Shown: one piece after another, positions 47,250 to 58,554 of the stretch
How the letters are laid out: each line of letters starts with the position of its first letter
How positions within the stretch are numbered: the stretch's first letter is position 1
NCBI RefSeq assembly: GCF_014839805.1
Contig: NC_051120.1
Span: forward strand, 9,300,001-9,364,000
Direction of reading: 5' to 3'
From: Manduca sexta
Lineage: Eukaryota; Arthropoda; Insecta; Lepidoptera; Sphingidae
Length of the DNA: 64,000 nt
Notes under the pieces: generated by a model
The model's input: only the letters and a program-made list of their open reading frames with translations
Told to the model about the DNA's origin: nothing
The model's database searches: none
Made by a program: the position numbers and the translations under genes

Positions 47250-47332
47250 CATTTAAAATATTGTTAGTCGTTTGTAAGGTTCAGTTGTTTTAATGTAATT
47301 ACCACTGTTTGTCCTTAAAATAAATAAATAAA
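47250..47332 (+). repeat. Possible LINE 3' tail
   Basis: ttgtccttaaaataaataaa followed by taaa resembles the (AAATA)n tails of the LINEs here. No coding part is attached. Confidence 0.35.
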
Positions 47333-47704
47333 CCAAATTCCACGCGGGCGGATCCTCAGGTACAACAAATTTATTTATATTCATAGAAGGGACTCACTCG
47401 AGCGTATTTGCGAGCAACTAATTTACTCTAAACACAGTAAACAAAACTTTAATTATACGTAAATGAAGCATGATCTATGGAACAAAGACTTTATGAATAG
47501 ACACAAAATACAGTCCCTATTTCACATTAAAATCCTTTGATGCGGGACTCAGAAACTACGAGGGATTTTGCTGGAAAGTCTGAACAAAAATTTGCGGTTT
47601 CCGAATTCGTCCCGATGCGGAGTCAGAGCGTCGAGTTTGGCTTTAGTTCTTAGAAGGATAGATACTGTTAGACGACAAAGGTTTTAGGATTTGTGCAAAC
47701 TAGA
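47333..47704. other. No gene seen
   Basis: GC-richer in 47540-47650, but no splice-bounded frame resembles a receptor ectodomain. Confidence 0.4.
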
Positions 47705-47910
47705 CAGTCTTCCCTCCATTGCTATGGAGGGAAGTGGACAATTAATATTTTCAACTCCTCCCTATCTTTCTATTTGATTAATTTCGTTGCGGGATAATGA
47801 CGTATTAGTGTTCCCTGAGACTCGCCAAGCTTCACAGCTCGGTGTCATAAAATGCGTGCCACTGCTGATCCTGGCTTACAGGAGTTGTAGTGGTGGGTGT
47901 GAGGGCTCCT
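47705..47910 (+). repeat. Repeat L copy 2
   Basis: Same order of blocks as 36485-36680, with cctccattgctatggaggga, a short palindrome, just before it. Confidence 0.75.
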
Positions 47911-48034
47911 CCTTTGATTATTGACTATTTTTCAATGACGGAGGATCCATATAACTAGATTCCTACTGGCTCTCCTTTATGTAGAAACTAATTATCATCA
48001 AAACGATTTGCAGACCGCATGTATGGATATTAAA

Positions 48035-48350
48035 AGCGGCGATAGCCTAGTTGGTTGTGGAACGGACTGCTGAGACGAATGTCCGTAGGTTCAAATTTCA
48101 AGGGCACACACTTTTGATTTTTTTAAAAAAATATGTGCGTATTCTTTGTGAATTATCGCTCGCTTTAACGATAAAGGAAAACATCGTGAGGAAACCTGCA
48201 CACCAGTTCTCTATAGGAATTTCGAAGGTGTGAGAAGTCTACCAATTCGCACTAGGCCTGCGTGGTGGACTAAGGCCTAATCCCTCTCAGTAGTAGAGGA
48301 GGCCTGTGCTCAACAGTGGGACAGTATATAATACAGCGCTGATATTATTA
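48035..48350 (+). mobile_element. SINE-A, near full length
   Basis: Head gcggcgatagcctagttggt (A box), gtccgtaggttcaaattt (B box), core aaaggaaaacatcgtgagga, then aggcctgcgtggtggactaa and a tail gctgatattattatattatt. The two boxes form an internal RNA polymerase III promoter of tRNA type. Confidence 0.9.
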
Positions 48351-48424
48351 TATTATTTATGCATATTAGTACCTTTATGTTGGTTCGGGTTCTCTTTCGG
48401 AAATATTTCACCTTTCGCCACTGC

Positions 48425-48610
48425 TAGCTTTTGCTCACGGTTTCGTCCGGGTGGAAGAATTTTTTCGTGATAAAAGGATTACCTTTGTCCTTCCCTGGTT
48501 ATAAACTATCTCCATAACAAAATTCATCTAAATCCGTTCGGTAGTTTTTGAGTTTATCACGTCTAGAGAGACAAATATATGCGGCAAGAACTTTATTTTA
48601 TAATATATAA
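48425..48610 (+). repeat. Repeat I copy
   Basis: gcttttgctcacggtttcgt, tccttccctggttataaact and actatctccataacaaaat. Confidence 0.65.
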
Positions 48611-48879
48611 GGATATAAAACCCATGATTGTATTGTAGAAATAGATAACGATGCTAGTGAAACCAATTAGCCAAGTTTATGGCGTGTTATCAGCGCAGTT
48701 ATGTAATACTAAGGAATGAAATAGATTTCTAATTAATTTGAGTTTCTAATTGAAGAACTCTTAGTGATTTTGATGTTATTGGACCCAGAACTTTGTCGGC
48801 CGCATACCTTAAGCAATTAAAGTTTAGAATTGGGTCAATAGTGACGAAAGTTATGATATAAAATTTTCCAATTTTGAAC
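48611..48879. other. No gene seen
   Basis: AT-rich spacer between oppositely oriented repeat I copies. Confidence 0.5.
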
Positions 48880-49115
48880 TCTTTATCTATAATAAAGATG
48901 GTCTTTACATATTATAAAACAAAGTCCTCTGCCACGTCTGTTCATCTATCTGGACGCAATAAAATCAAACTACCAACATGATTTCGAATGAAATTTGGTA
49001 TATATATAGTTTGAGACGTTAAGAAGAACATAGGCTATTTTTGTCCTGGGAAATATGTAATAATACTTTTATCCTGGAAAATCTTTCACTTAGACAAAGC
49101 CGCGAGCAAAAGCTA
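48880..49115 (-). repeat. Repeat I copy, inverted
   Basis: Reverse: tattataaaacaaagtcctc, gaatgaaatttggtatatat, gtcctgggaaatatg and aaagccgcgagcaaaagcta. Confidence 0.7.
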
Positions 49116-49670
49116 GTATATTATATAGAATAAAAAAAAATATTTTATATATTATTAACCTCGAAATATTGACTCAAACACTGCAAGAAGCACAAAGAAA
49201 TTGTGAATGTAGTAAAATGCTTCTACCATTTTTCAAATATGAAAAATGTAATAAATTCCCAAACTCAGAGGAGTTTGGGTAGTGACTGACTTTCACCGAA
49301 CATTGCAATATTATAAATCATAGAGTAAAGTTGAATGCTCGTCGAGAACGTTCGCGTGTGTAATATTAAATGCAATGGTGAATATTGAGAATTGGCTCTC
49401 CTATATTATATATAATATGTAGGATTGTAAGGTGTTGAGTGAAACGGAATGTAAAGTAAGTGTGTGAAAGGGACAGATTGTGTTAAGAAAGTGAGTAAAA
49501 GAGATAGAATGAAAGTAATGTAAGACAACAACGGATGTAGAAAACTTGCAGAAGTATTAAGTCGTATTTTTTTAATATAAGACGGCTATTGTATTTTGAT
49601 TTCCAAAGTAAAGCAAGTTAACTGTATTTTGGTGTTTGCACTTCCCGTGATCCCACAATATTAAATCTGT
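49116..49670. other. No gene seen
   Basis: AT-rich with a purine-rich stretch at 49430-49530. Confidence 0.5.
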
Positions 49671-49674
49671 CAAA

Positions 49675-49870
49675 AAAGTAGTGGGAAATAAGTGGATGAG
49701 ACTGGCACAGGACCGATACCTGTGGAAGACTCTAGAGGAGGTCTATGCTGTTAATACAGTCAGATCAGCACCAATACTGAGTAATTTAAGATGTTTTAAT
49801 TTAAAAATAATAATGCATATAAAAATTTTAAAACTGCCCTCCGATGGCGAAGCTCAAGACCCAAGCCACC
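49675..49870 (+). pseudogene. LINE reverse-transcriptase C-terminal remnant
   Basis: The frame reads GNKWMRLAQDRYLWKTLEEV and YAV, the W-x-R-x-A-q-D-R-x-x-W-x-x-x-E-e-a-Y pattern at the end of RTE-type ORFs. Only about 25 codons fit; the rest is unrelated. Confidence 0.6.
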
Positions 49871-50099
49871 GTTGCTTAGGGATTTAAAGTGAGGAATTTC
49901 CTCACAATGCGTGCCGTATCGTGAAATACTGTCTTACATCTGGCCTCTGACATATTATTGTTATTTTTTTTATTTACGTTCTACAGTTTTCTTTGTCTAA
50001 TTAGCCGAATTCTCACATAGATAAGACCTATCGCTTACTTTTGGCAACTACATGGTTAGGTTATGAATGGTAGACAGTTATTTATAACTCTAGAATAAA

Positions 50100-50330
50100 C
50101 GAAGAAATATAGGGTATAGTTGTACTGCATGCGCGGTACGACAGCGCTCCGTGGTCCTGGGTTCGAATCCAGGGTCGGGCAAAGTCATATTTGAGTTTTT
50201 CTGCTCAGTATCAGCCCGGAGTCTGGAATTTGTGCCCGATATGACGCAATACACTTGGCGAAAAGTGGGTGCCTGGTTGTGCCTCTGCATACTCCTTTGG
50301 GGATAAATGCGTGATATTGTGTTTATGAGT
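50100..50330 (+). mobile_element. SINE-B, best copy
   Basis: tagttgtactgcatgcgcgg, gggttcgaatccagggtcgg (B box), gagtttttctgctcagtatc, ggagtctggaatttgtgccc and cctttggggataaatgcgtg. Confidence 0.85.
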
Positions 50331-50754
50331 GTGGATAGGGTATACCTTACATCAAACCCATAGAGACTTCGAATATTCTAACTTAGATTGAAGTGGTAGT
50401 ATATTGTATAAAGTCGAAAACTATTGTATGCAATAACGTTAGTGTTGCGAACGGCTTTAGATTTCCAGTAAAATCAATAGTTAGGACCGAAACCCCAATT
50501 TCTAACTACAAACATGCCATTATTTATTTAGCCAACGTGCATCGGAGTCTTCTATTACATTAAAGGTTGGATTTAAATCATCAGATAAAAAATATCTATG
50601 GTATGAAATATTGCGCAAATAAATAAATTGTAGTTATACGGATAAAAAGATTTTTTGCCTTATCTATTAATTTTATGATGTTATATGTTTCATTTGACGA
50701 TTGAATTTTTGTGATTTCTATATTCGCATGATACTTCGATGAATTGAATCCGAA
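50331..50754. other. No gene seen
   Basis: AT-rich. Nothing recognised. Confidence 0.5.
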
Positions 50755-50892
50755 CCAGTGGCGAAGCATGAAATTTTCCGAAACCCGACAAAACTTATAC
50801 TAATAATATGCATAAATGCCGTCTAGAAATCATTCTAAAGATATTTAGATTTGACATAAATTATGAAAGCGTAGCCGGCGAGAATCGGGTTA
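50755..50892 (+). repeat. Repeat K, left part before a MITE-N insertion
   Basis: tggcgaagcatgaaattttc, cataaatgccgtctagaaat and agccggcgagaatcggg, then TTA and the insertion. The sequence ttatatgac after 51440 resumes the repeat. Confidence 0.7.
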
Positions 50893-51440
50893 GGGGCCGG
50901 TCAAGTATTACGTAACGCAATTTGGTGAGACGGGAGGTCTTGTAAAACGTTACGATGTGTTACAGGGGCGGGAGAGGGGGTCCCTTACAAAGCGTTATGT
51001 AATATTGTTTTTTTTTAATTTATTATTTATTTATTTATTAAATATAATCTTACAGGAGTTACACCCAATGCGATTATATTTACATTGTCATATAGCCAAT
51101 TCAGATACAGATAGTTATGTATAGTTATTTCATATGGTCGATACATTATTGGTTGGAGTTTCTATAATTACCCTTATGAATTCCGCCAGTGTACAATTAA
51201 AGATGTCTATGTTCCGCCGAACCTCATTAATTATGTTTATGGCTCTTAGCACTGGAGCGAATTGAGCATTTAAAAAAATAACAAGCATTTTAGCGACTTT
51301 CCGGTATTTTGCGTAAAATAATTGTGAATATTAGAAAAAAAAAACTTGAGTTACGTAACATTTAGAGGAGGTCGGGCGCGCATTGGAAAACGTTACGGTG
51401 CGTTACATGGGGGTTACGTTCAAAAATCTTGAATGGCCCC
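50893..51440 (+). mobile_element. MITE-N copy 2, TTA target duplication
   Basis: It starts ggggccggtcaagtattacg and ends aaaaatcttgaatggcccc, inverted ends of about 30 bp, imperfect. TTA sits on both sides. The 3-bp TTA duplication and G-rich ends fit Tourist/PIF-Harbinger-type MITEs. It is split by a LINE fragment at 51017-51290. Confidence 0.8.
51017..51290 (-). repeat. LINE 3' fragment nested inside MITE-N
   Basis: On the minus strand it codes for APVLRAINIINEVRRNIDIF, then NCTLAEFIRVIIETP, and meets a stop; the segment ends in an AAATAAAT-like tail at the low-coordinate side. Family unknown, but the tail resembles the other LINEs. Confidence 0.65.
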
Positions 51441-51652
51441 TTATATGACTTCACCATTAATTTTCACTTCTATAGTTTTTCGTTATCTAAGTACCTACTA
51501 CCAAACTCTTAAAAAGTCTTCATTTTTTTTTTTTTTTATTTTTTTTTTTTTTCAGATACGATTGTTTGCTTAGGAGCCATCGACTTTTTTTCAAATGATT
51601 TGGAATTGGTCTTTTAATATAATCGAAGATAGGTAACAATTGTGTCTCATAA

Positions 51653-51800
51653 TATTATTAAAACTTACGCGAGACATATTAAATTAGTCGAAAACACAAC
51701 TATCGATTGTGGTCGATAGTTGATTATGATTGGTCGGCGATTCCGACTACTTTTTAAACGTGAGTAAAACCATGTTGTTTTCGACTAATTGTATCTCACA
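51653..51800. repeat. Fold-back J element 2, short version
   Basis: tattattaaaacttacgcga, attagtcgaaaacac and right end catgttgttttcgactaat match element 1 at 26270. The centre holds a perfect hairpin, aactatcga at 51698 against tcgatagtt at 51713. Confidence 0.75.
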
Positions 51801-52154
51801 TAGGGTGGGAGGGGCGAGGTTCTCCCCCCATCTGGAGCCATCGACTTATGTTAGGTTTTGTAAAATATAATGTAGTAAGTCGCCATTAACGATATGGAGT
51901 TACTGTGACATCACAGAGATAAGGGAATATGATTTGTAGATCTCGGAATAATAACTAAAGCCAGTCTAGACTAGTTTATGTTTGAATAAATTTTTTGCTC
52001 GAGCATTACTATTTCCATTTTGAATATATGACATAATATTTTTACTTTTTTATGTTGATTTTTTTACTAAATTAAGCTCGCTACCTAGCTCCCTGTGAGC
52101 ATCTACCCGGAATATAGGTCCTAAGTAATCATACTATTTTTAGAATAACTCCAT
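51801..52154. other. No gene seen
   Basis: Includes gggtgggaggggcgaggttc (about 51804-51823) and otherwise AT-rich DNA. Confidence 0.5.
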
Positions 52155-52389
52155 CGCCCGTATTCGTAAACGTTATTTATCTAAGGACAGAGCATTGTTG
52201 TGATAACAAGTCTGTTTCTCAGCTTTGTTTATCTGACAGCCAACTAGATTAAAGTTGTATCTCAATATTAGCCAATCACAACGGCCCTATGTCTACGCAC
52301 TGCGAAGGCTGCAATGCCGTCAGCACTGAGAAACAGACTTGTTATCAGAGCAATGCTCCGTAGATAAATAATGTTTATGAATATGGGTG
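52155..52389. mobile_element. MITE-H copy 2
   Basis: Terminal arms of about 60 bp: 52162-52222 against 52322-52384 (reverse complement). The centre (ctcaatattagccaatcaca, acggccctatgtctacgcac) is the same as in copy 1 with very few changes. Confidence 0.88.
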
Positions 52390-52714
52390 TATTACTTTAT
52401 AACAAATAAAACTATATCTAAAAATGATGTCGACCCTAACATAATAAATTAACAAACAGACTAGTACATGTATATTAATTATGGATGCTTTTACAAACAG
52501 CACAACAAGATTTATATTATACATTAATATATCATGTATTTAGGTTACCTTTTTATATTAACATATTTTTTGGAGCGGAAAAGTTACATAGGATAAATTA
52601 GGATGAAAAGAGACTCGATTTATTACATCAAGGGAGACTTATTAATCTTGACGTATTCTGGGGTAGCTAAGAGTTTAATAATTTTACGTTTTACTAATAT
52701 TATAAATGTGAAAG
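52390..52714. other. No gene seen
   Basis: AT-rich. Nothing recognised. Confidence 0.5.
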
Positions 52715-52830
52715 TTCACATTACTGGGATAAAAAATAGCCGTTGTTAATCCAGGATATGTTCTACCGGTATGCCAAATTGTATCCAAATCCGTTCAGTT
52801 GTTTCTGCGTTTATTACTAATAAACATCCA
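52715..52830 (+). repeat. Repeat I fragment
   Basis: actgggataaaaaatagccg, ccggtatgccaaattgtatc and caaatccgttcagttgtttc. Confidence 0.6.
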
Positions 52831-52844
52831 AACAATAAAAAAAA

Positions 52845-53165
52845 AGCGGCGATAGACTAGTTGGGTGTGGAACGGACTGCCAAGACGAATGTCCGCAGGT
52901 TCAAATCACAAGGGCACACACCTTTGACTTTTCTAAAATCATGTGTGTATTCTTTGTGAATTATCTTTCGTTTTAACGGTGAAGGAAAACATCGTGAGGA
53001 AACCTGCACATCTGAGAAGTTCTCTATAGAAATTTTGAAGGTTTTGTGAAGTCTACCAATCCGCACTTGGCTGGTGGACTAAGTCCTAATCCCTCTCATT
53101 AGTAGAGGAGGCCCGTATCCAGCAGTGGGACAATATATAATATAGGGCTGATATTTTTATTATTG
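52845..53165 (+). mobile_element. SINE-A, near full length
   Basis: Head gcggcgatagactagttggg, B box gtccgcaggttcaaatc, core gaaggaaaacatcgtgagga, tail gggctgatatttttattatt. Among the least diverged copies. Confidence 0.9.
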
Positions 53166-53509
53166 TTATTATATCCAAACAATTTACAAACTATCCCATT
53201 TATAATATCGTTACCAAGTAAGATAAGATTAGATATAATATTAGTAAGATAAAAAATAACATGTATTGTGCTCCCAAAAATAACGATCAGAGTGATGCAA
53301 CACGTACCAAGTTTCTTGGCACTTTCAAGAGAATGATCTTGGATTTACGAAGAGCGTCTAATGGACCTTCCACTTAAAAGATTAAACACGGCATAAGAAT
53401 GCTTTTTCCGTAACATGCAGTTTTATAGTTCTGTAGCGGGTTTAAGGAAATCCTTTGAGTTATGTTCTGGGTATCGTGATAGGTCAAAGTGAATTTAATA
53501 AGCTAGCAA
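53166..53509. other. No gene seen
   Basis: 53280-53400 is GC-richer, but I found no frame with splice sites resembling an upstream cyclase exon. Confidence 0.45.
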
Positions 53510-53618
53510 TTCTGCAAGGATTTTTATATAATCCTTTTTATAGGTGTGATGGACTGAGATCTAAACCCTAGAGGAAGCCTTCGTGCCGAGCAGTAAGATA
53601 ATATACAGGATTGATATT
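53510..53618 (+). repeat. SINE-A 3' fragment, diverged
   Basis: tgatggactgagatctaaac, gtgccgagcagtaagata and caggattgatattat; abuts the LINE 5' end. Confidence 0.55.
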
Positions 53619-54104
53619 ATCATAAAACGAATGAACGCGGCGCGGCGAACGGACGCATAAAGTTACCCTCCTTAATATTACTGTTTAAAAAGTGGTTAAA
53701 GTGAACGATTCAAGTCGAACTGTACAATTAATGAAAGCTTGTGTACTCATCTACTCATTAGAGTTTGTGTGACTATTATATTCTTTCTAGTTTGTGAGAA
53801 ATCGTGAAATTAAATTTAAAAATATCCTTCAAACGGCTCTTTTGGACGATAAAGCTGTGCATCTCGCTCGCGCTACCTCGGCCTTGCACTAGTGCTGTCT
53901 AGCCCACACGACGCTCCATTCACAGTGCAATTGTGTATCCCGCTCGCATCTGGGAGGCTCGACGTTGTGTTGTCTCGTACGCACATAGCTTCATTAATGT
54001 AACGTATGCTTATTCTTGCTTATTGGCCAAATTTTATAAACAAGACGCACAAATATTTTATTCATTACAATCTCATCTATTAACTTGTATGATTGCATAC
54101 GAAT

Positions 54105-55205
54105 ATGGCACCTACTAGTAATGCATGTGCAGGTTGTCATGGAGCCTTAAATAATAAAGAAATGATTAAATGCCATTCTTGCGCTTATGTGTATGACTTG
54201 CAATGTGCAAATATAACGCTTAAACGCTTCAATGTTATGAGACAAGAAAACAGGCGTACTTGGAAGTGTTACACGTGTAAAAACAAGCAACCGAACAATA
54301 TTAATACTACCCTGAATACGCCAGTAAGTTCTTGTATAAATACAAAATCCTCACCGTCCACCGATGCCGTCACTGTCTCTTCTATTGATAAGCGAAGCGT
54401 AACAATTTCCGGGGAAGAGGCACCTTTAAACTATAGTAAGTACGTCACTGAAGATTCCTTGCGAATAATCTTATAACAAGAAATTACTATCGCCCTAAGG
54501 GCAACTATCAAGGATATGGTTATGCATGAATTGTTGAACATTAATGAACAAATAAGCAATTTTCAAAACTCGATGTCATTCTTTAATAAACAATATGAAG
54601 ACATTAAAACCGAAATTGAAAAAAAATCTGCTACTATAACACTACTGCAGCAAGAAAATGACATCCTGAAATCCTCAATCAACGATTTATCCACCAGGCT
54701 CGGTTTGATGGAACAACAATCCCGTGATAGCAACATCGAGATTAACGGCATCCCTGAACGCCGCACCGAAGATCTAGTGCGCACCATCATCCAGCTTGCC
54801 AAGTCAATTGGTCATCAATTATCAGCTGATGACCTCACGCACGCCACCAGAGTAGCCAAACTGAATAAGGAATCAAACAGGCCAAGATCTATTATAGCTA
54901 AGTTACGAAGTCCACTTCATCGCGATTCTTTTCTTGCGGCTGTTGCCACTTACAACAAGAAAAACCCTCAAAACAAATTGAACACCCTTCACATTGGCTT
55001 AGGCGGGCCATCTACTCCTGTCTTTGTGGCGGAACACCTCACTCCAAAGAATAAGGCTCTGCACGCAGAAGCACGCCGTATTGCCAAAGATGCTGGTTAT
55101 CAGTTCATATGGGTCCGTAATGGACGGATCTACATACGTAAAGATCAATTTAGCCAAGCTATTTACATTCGTAATACCGATAGTCTTAAACTTTTAACTA
55201 AGTAG
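54105..55205 (+). pseudogene. LINE ORF1: PHD-finger nucleic-acid-binding protein, one stop
   Basis: ORF1 proteins coat LINE RNA and help target-primed reverse transcription. ATG at 54105. Residues 7-60 form a Cys/His cluster (CAGCHG, KCHSC, CYTC) of PHD type. A TAA at 54474-54476 interrupts the frame, which continues in phase through QEITIALRATIKDMVMHELL. A coiled-coil stretch follows (54560-54720), then IEINGIPERRTEDLV and a basic C-terminal domain ending near RNGRIYIRKDQF, resembling the RNA-binding region of LINE ORF1 proteins. Total length without the stop would be 366 residues. The single stop is the only lesion seen. Confidence 0.8.
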
Positions 55206-55308
55206 TAACATATTTTACATACATATAATATTTTTATTTTCTCTTTAAAACACTTATTTAATTATTAAAACCTTGTCATAGTTATAGAGACTTCCTTCAA
55301 TAAATTTA

Positions 55309-58186
55309 ATGGATTTATACTATCAAAACACTCGAGGTATCCGTACAAAGACTAGTGACATTTATAATAATATACTGCAATCTAACTATAATATAATTGT
55401 ATTTACGGAGACATGGCTAAATTCAAATATCTCGGACAGGGAATTTATAGATGAAAGATATGTTGTGTATCGGAGGGATAGGCTTTGCACCGCGCAGTCT
55501 AAGAAGGATGGTGGTGGCATTATGATCGCTGTTTCTAGGGAATTCGAATCTTATCGTATGCAACAATGTGAGAGTGATTGTGAAGACTTGTGGGTCTCAG
55601 TTTACATTAATATTCACAATGTCGTGAAAAAAATTGCTATTTGCGCTGTATACTTGCCACCACCTGCCAGATTGGATTCTTTATCTAATTTTCTTAACAA
55701 CTGCAATAATGTCTTAGAAAATGTTAAAGATGTCGTTATATTGGGCGATTTTAACCTAGGTTCTATAATTTGGCAAAATAATAATGTTGATTTACCCACA
55801 GTCCCTTGTAACTATAATAATTCACTCGGATACTGTTTAACTGATTTCATTAGTGCAAATAATTTACATCAACTAAACTCAATTAGTAATGAAGATGGTA
55901 GAGTCCTAGACCTCATTCTGACCAACATATCATATGCCACCGTCGCACCCCCATTGGATTTGATTTCAAAATTGGACCCTAAACACCCTAACTTATTACT
56001 ACATTTACCCCTTTCAAACATGAAATACCTTAATCAAAAAACGCGAACTAGTTACAACTATTTCAAAGCAGACTTTAATAAAATTAATTCCTTACTTAAG
56101 GCTGTCGATTGGAACATGTTATTAGACTATGGCGAAGTAGATGATATGGTTTCAGCATTTTATGATACGTTAAAATGTATTATAGAAACGCATGTACCCA
56201 AACGTAACCGTAAAAATTTTAAGTTCCCGCCATGGTATACGAAAAACCTCATAGCCCTGTTATCTGAAAAAAACAAATTGCGCATGAATTATCGTATACA
56301 TAAAAATCCGAGAGACAAATTTGAGTATGAACTTCTTCGTAAACGTTGTCATAAACTTATTCGCAAGTGCCACACAGAATATAAAGAATTAATTGAATCG
56401 AACATTAAAAAAACCCTAAGTCCTTTTGGCGCTACATTAAAGACAAGCGTAAAAGCGAATCTTCTATACCAGCCCAAGTTTCTCTTGATAACCAAACTGC
56501 TAGTTCCGGATATGATATTGCGAATCTTTTTGCTACCTACTTTTCATCTAAAAACACACGTCAAGTGACTCATACTGTCACTAATATCACTACGAGTACC
56601 GATAGGATTTCTGTACTTAGCCGCTTGCATATCAGTGAACAAGACATTAATAGAAAAATAAAACAACTAAATACAATGATAGGACCTGGACCAGACAACA
56701 TTCCATCTTTTTTCATAAAACGTTGTGTATCTACCTTAACTTTGCCCTTATTCATTATCTTTAATAAGTCATTAGAAGCAGGTAAATTTCCAACTGAATG
56801 GAAAAAAGCCAGAATATTACCTATTTATAAAAAGGGGATAAATGCGCTGTATCAAATTACCGTCCAATTTCGATCCTCTCTTGCTTTTCGAAGCTCTTTG
56901 AGTCACTCATATGTCCTTACATTACCCGTTTCTTTGGTCCCATTATTACCGAGTCACAGCACGGTTTTTGTCGTGGTCGTTCTACAGAAACTAACCTAAC
57001 TTCATTTATAGCTGATGTATCTCAGGTAGTCGATTCCGGTTCTCAAGTTGACTCTATCTACACAGATTTTAGCAATGCATTCGATAGGGTAAATCACTCC
57101 CTTCTGATCAGTAAATTAGAGGATTATGGGATTCACGGATCTCTACTAAACTGGCTCACTTCATATTTGGGAAAACGGTCACAGATTGTAGCACTTCAAG
57201 GGTTCGAATCTCGGGTATACTATGCCGATTCTGGTGTACCTCAGGGTTCCCACCTTGGACCTATTCTTTTTTCAATATTTATAAACGACATTACCCTGCA
57301 GCTACAATATTGTAAATATTCATTATACGCCGATGACCTAAAATTATATCTTAATGTTAAATCGTTATCTGACGTCGCCCTTTTACAAAGTGACTTGAAT
57401 AGGATTTGGCAATGGTGTTTAAATAATGATATGCAGATGAATACCAATAAGTGTTTTCACATAACATATACTAGACAAAAAAAACCTATAGCTTCTACTT
57501 ACACTCTGGCGGGCGATAATCTGCAGAAGGTTACCGAGATTCGGGACTTAGGTATAATACTGGACTCAAAACTTAAATTTAATTGCCATATAGATACCAT
57601 TGTAAAGAAAGCCGCCAGTATACTCGGCTTTTTAAAAAGAAACTCAAAACACTTTGAATCAAGCACAAAAATTATTTTATACAACGCCCTAGTACGCTCT
57701 CACTTAGAATATGCTTGCTCCGCATGGAATCCCGTCTATGTACAGCACTCTCAACGCATAGAGAGTATCCAGCGCGCTTTCACCAAACACCTTGCCTTAT
57801 CATCTTCAGGAATTTGTTACAGAAGCCCATATCCCATACGCCTGAGACATTACCACATGTTATCTCTTCGTACCCGCCGCTCCATACATGACATCACATT
57901 TCTCCACAAACTGTTTAGTGGAGCTTATGAATGCAGAAGTTTACTGGAACAAATCAATCTAATTGTTCCTTACAATCTCCCAAGACACCCACTGAACAAA
58001 ATTCTTCAGGGCCCTCCGTACAGATCCAATCTAGGGCTCCATTCACCGGTTAACCGGATATGCGATAGTTATAGTATGATGTGCACTAAATTATCTGATC
58101 TTGACATATTCTCCGATTCCTTAAAAATATGCAAAAATAAAATGCTGAAATTGTTTCTTTCTCAAACCATAGCCGATGTGGACTAG
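55309..58186 (+). pseudogene. LINE ORF2: AP-endonuclease and reverse transcriptase, two frameshifts
   Basis: ORF2 nicks target DNA and copies LINE RNA in place. The endonuclease (55309 to about 56000) shows TETWLN, GDFN and DLILTN, with DPKHP near the usual SDH position. Reverse-transcriptase blocks: GPGPDNIPSFFIK, SNYRPISILSCFSKLFE, IYTDFSNAFDRVNH (motif A), GVPQGSHLGPILFSIFIND (motif B) and YADDLKLYLN (motif C, catalytic Asp pair). The reading frame changes near 56425, in a T run before the WRYIK codons, and near 56837, where one G is missing in an aaaaagggg run. It ends with IADVD and a stop. The intact length would be about 959 residues. Catalytic motifs are conserved, so the copy is recent. 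Confidence 0.88.
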
Positions 58187-58554
58187 TATACATTTTGTTA
58201 TAAATAATATTTAGAGATGTTATTGAAATGGTATTTGGTGTGTTTATTGCTTTATGCTAACCAAGTTCTTGAATTGCTTATATATGTTGTTTCTTTTATA
58301 GTTTATATTAATTTTTAAATTTGTTAACCATATTACCTTAATTACATAAGCAGAAATTTTTCAGGGTCATACTATTATGTCTGTTCGTAATAAGTGTATT
58401 TGTGAATGTTGGTACATCTTTATTTGGTAAGCACATAAGAACAATACTATACTAAGAAAACTGAACTAATATTAATTGTATGTGTAAACTGTTGATGTTC
58501 CTGTGTATAATAAATAAATAAATAAATAAATCATACATAATATATATGTTAAAA

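Larger units (their letters stand above)
53625..58529 (+). mobile_element. Near full-length LINE (CR1/Jockey-type), inactive
   Basis: The layout is a 5' leader of about 480 bp with GC-rich patches, ORF1 (54105-55205), a 103-bp gap, ORF2 (55309-58186), a 3' untranslated region of about 310 bp and an aataaataaataaataaa-type tail ending near 58529. A 6-bp atcata at 53619-53624 and again at 58530-58535 is a candidate target duplication. Known lesions are one stop in ORF1 and two single-base losses in ORF2. Endonuclease plus reverse transcriptase without an integrase, a PHD-type ORF1 and the A-rich tail place it among CR1/Jockey-group LINEs; I did not settle the clade. Confidence 0.88.

Noticed and set aside
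47540..47650. GC-richer patch as a possible ectodomain exon
   Set aside because: No frame combines splice borders with any receptor-like motif.
48035..53165. tRNA genes suggested by A- and B-box motifs
   Set aside because: The motifs belong to SINE heads repeated many times with the same non-tRNA body; no complete cloverleaf was seen.
54563..54802. Minus-strand frame opposite LINE ORF1
   Set aside because: It is a shadow of the real plus-strand ORF1 frame.
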